DNA of 64,000 nucleotides from the NCBI GenBank assembly GCA_000724175.1, contig JPGV01000015.1:1-64000 (forward strand), given 5' to 3'. This document shows positions 62,387-64,000 of this stretch, piece by piece. The position numbers were made by a program, and so were the translations under genes. A model generated the notes under the pieces. That model saw nothing but the letters and a program-made list of their open reading frames with translations. It had not been told where the DNA came from and made no database searches. This stretch comes from [Candidatus Thermochlorobacteriaceae] bacterium GBChlB. Lineage in GTDB: Bacteria > Bacteroidota > Chlorobiia > Chlorobiales > Thermochlorobacteraceae. Position 1 is the first letter of the stretch. Every line of letters starts with the position of its first letter.

Positions 62387-63112
62387 ATGATAACAACGGC
62401 GTTTCAAGTGCGCTGGCGCGAGTATCTCTGTGAAGCCATCTTGCTCGGACTGTTCATGGTCTCGGCATCATTCTTCACCACACTCTTCGAGTATCCAAAA
62501 TCGCCCGTCCGCGAAGCGTTGCCAAACGCGACAATGCGATTGTGGTGTATTGCGCTTGCAATGGGCGCAACGGCGTCCGCGCTGATTTATTCGCCGTTTG
62601 GAAAAATCTCTGGCGCGCACTTCAATCCTTCGGTAACGCTCACGATGTGTCGATTGGGGAAGATACAAGCCGTAGACGCGTGGTTTTACGGGCTTTTCCA
62701 GACGATGGGGGGAACAGCGGGCGTGCTATTCTCCGCACTCGTTTTGCAAGACGCATTTACCGCCTCGCCCGTCAATTACATTGTTACCGTTCCGAACAAT
62801 GTCGGTGAAACAACTGCATTCGCTGTAGAATTTGCCATTGCGTTTGGAATGATGACGATGGTGCAAGTAACCTCGGCTCATAAAACGCTCTCGCAATTTA
62901 CAGGTGTGTTTGCGGGCATCTTGGTAATGTGTTACGTGGCGGTATCGGGTCCCGTAACAGGTTTTGGAATGAATCCTGCACGAACCTTGGCATCGGCGCT
63001 TCCCGCAATGCGCTTCGATGCGCTTTGGGTGTATATGCTTGCGCCGCCGCTTGGAATGCTTGCCGCCGCCGAACTCTACCAGTTGGTTAAACACGCTAAG
63101 AAGACCAGTTAA
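62387..63112 (+). CDS. Aquaporin / MIP-family channel
   Basis: A 241-residue channel with six helices and two NPA boxes: HFNPSVT (variant NPS) and GMNPARTL. The mix of one NPS and one NPA box occurs in several bacterial MIP proteins and leaves water versus glycerol selectivity open. The ATG at 62387 lies 1 base after the SDR stop. Its stop overlaps the opposite-strand recJ by 4 bases. In this cluster it could move water or a small polyol linked to the sugar enzymes. Confidence 0.92.
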   Translation: MITTAFQVRWREYLCEAILLGLFMVSASFFTTLFEYPKSPVREALPNATMRLWCIALAMGATASALIYSPFGKISGAHFNPSVTLTMCRLGKIQAVDAWFYGLFQTMGGTAGVLFSALVLQDAFTASPVNYIVTVPNNVGETTAFAVEFAIAFGMMTMVQVTSAHKTLSQFTGVFAGILVMCYVAVSGPVTGFGMNPARTLASALPAMRFDALWVYMLAPPLGMLAAAELYQLVKHAKKTS

Positions 63113-64000
63113 TCCACTTTCAGGTCGCGCAAGCGCAGTTGCAGGCGCTTCTCTCTGTTCCACTCGTTTTCATCAATAGAATAGACAATGCTGACGGGAC
63201 GAGTTGAGTTGCGAATTGCCTCAAAATGGTGGGGCATTCCAAAGCCAATCGCATCGAAGCGTCTGCCGAGTTTATCCTGAACGAAAAACTTTAAATGCTG
63301 CTCCTTCAAAAGCTGCGGCGGATAAAGCGGTTTAAGCCCTCGCGTCAGAAAAAGCGGGTGCATATTGTTCGGACCACATGGCTCAAATTGTTGAAGCACG
63401 CCGAAAAACTTTTCGTTGATTTGTTCCAACTCGATTTCCGCGTCTATCCGCAGTTCGGGAATCCGCATATCGTAACTCATCAGGTCGCCACAGGCTTTTT
63501 CAAATGCGGAACGAAACGCCTCCAAATTTTCAAGTTTCAACGATAATCCTGCCGCCATGTCGTGTCCGCCGTACTGAACAAGATGTGACGCGCACATCGA
63601 TAAGGCGTGATGGACATTCAAGCCAGCGACACTGCGCACCGAGCCTTTGAGGACGCCATTGTTGTTGGTGAGAATCACGGTCGGCAGATAAAACTTTTCG
63701 ACGACGCGCGAGGCGACGATACCTATAACGCCCAAATGCCACTCTGGATGATAAAGCACAATCGACGATGGGTAAAGAGAGGTGAGTGTTCGCGCTGCTT
63801 CCTCTGCTTCCAAAAACACAGCGCGGTCAATCTCGCGGCGTTCCGTATTGAGTCGCTCTAACAGTTCGGCAACGTCTTTCGCTTTGCTGTCGTCCGATGT
63901 GGTCAGCAGTTCAACCACGTGCCGCGCATGGTCGAGCCGACCAGCAGCGTTGATGCGTGGCGAGAGCGAAAAGACGAGCGACGTCGTAGATGTTTTCGTG
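63109..64000 (-). CDS. recJ: Single-stranded-DNA-specific exonuclease RecJ (5' part outside window)
   Basis: The last 297 residues are visible; the frame is open through the window edge. The start of the visible part reads LSPRINAAGRLDHARHVVELL, the conserved segment before the DHHA1 domain. It continues with VLYHPEWHLGVIGIVASRVVEKF, GSVRSVAG and YGGHDMAAGLSL of DHHA1, then the C-terminal OB-like region. RecJ degrades single-stranded DNA 5' to 3' in recombination and repair. It converges with the aquaporin gene with overlapping stops. Confidence 0.95.
   Translation of the reverse strand, partial: TKTSTTSLVFSLSPRINAAGRLDHARHVVELLTTSDDSKAKDVAELLERLNTERREIDRAVFLEAEEAARTLTSLYPSSIVLYHPEWHLGVIGIVASRVVEKFYLPTVILTNNNGVLKGSVRSVAGLNVHHALSMCASHLVQYGGHDMAAGLSLKLENLEAFRSAFEKACGDLMSYDMRIPELRIDAEIELEQINEKFFGVLQQFEPCGPNNMHPLFLTRGLKPLYPPQLLKEQHLKFFVQDKLGRRFDAIGFGMPHHFEAIRNSTRPVSIVYSIDENEWNREKRLQLRLRDLKVD

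Overview
The window is about 64 kb of gene-dense chromosome at roughly 50% G+C, from a Gram-negative aerobe of the Bacteroidota/Chlorobiota side of the FCB group. The evidence is the combination of an alternative complex III (Act) respiratory operon, a carboxypeptidase-regulatory-domain TonB receptor, bacillithiol deacetylase BshB1, HslVU, and DUF3109, DUF3078 and DUF2520 family proteins. An aerobic relative of the green sulfur bacteria (Chloroherpeton / 'Thermochlorobacter' type) fits best. This is inference: there is no rRNA or photosynthesis gene here to prove it. No tRNA, rRNA, CRISPR array, prophage or intact insertion sequence was recognised.

Positions 1-9.7 kb hold one long respiratory operon on the plus strand: actC (cut by the window edge), actD, actE, actF, a one-helix membrane protein, a glycine-rich GRDP-like protein, a receiver-only response regulator, a 38-residue membrane peptide, an SCO copper chaperone, then coxB (CuA plus cytochrome c domain) and coxA (A2-type, YS motif). 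A strong bidirectional hairpin closes it. Quinol would be oxidised by complex III and electrons passed through its cytochromes to a caa3 oxidase. Genes for oxidase subunits III and IV are not adjacent. Facing it are nuoM and nuoN of complex I; nuoJ lies alone near 48.4 kb.

Positions 12.7-24 kb hold metabolic and housekeeping genes (molybdenum-carrier-like protein, bshB1, a PfpI-family protein, trpF, an alpha/beta hydrolase), a TonB-dependent receptor with a DUF4397 lipoprotein, priA, aroQ and an ACT-domain protein. Positions 24-29.4 kb are a minus-strand run: DUF3109 protein, rpoN, hslV, hslU and a BI-1 family protein, ended by a terminator. Positions 29.5-35.2 kb carry a UDP-glucuronate decarboxylase-like enzyme, folD, a TrpX-like binding lipoprotein, ftsX, an ABC ATPase and a methyltransferase.

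Positions 35.2-38.5 kb are the most accessory-looking stretch: a frameshifted, truncated WD40 protein of the caspase-associated type flanked by short repeats, a REP-like remnant, a TPR protein, a DUF2520 protein and a Memo-like protein that has lost its metal ligands. Positions 38.5-48.2 kb hold an SDR, a beta-barrel protein, a Nudix hydrolase, a cyclic-nucleotide-binding protein, a ferredoxin, an S1/P1-type nuclease, a glutamate-semialdehyde-type dehydrogenase, and a TetR regulator with two clear palindromic operators in front of two membrane protein genes.

Positions 48.4-57 kb hold nuoJ, a BMP-type lipoprotein, two related coiled-coil lipoproteins, an epimerase, a 2OG-Fe(II) oxygenase-like protein, a DUF3078 protein, argS and an Rsm22-like methyltransferase. 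Positions 57-63.1 kb form a sugar module (GH63-type glucosidase, GMC oxidoreductase, SDR, aquaporin) interrupted by an A+T-rich remnant with the start of a Dam-like methylase. The window ends inside recJ.
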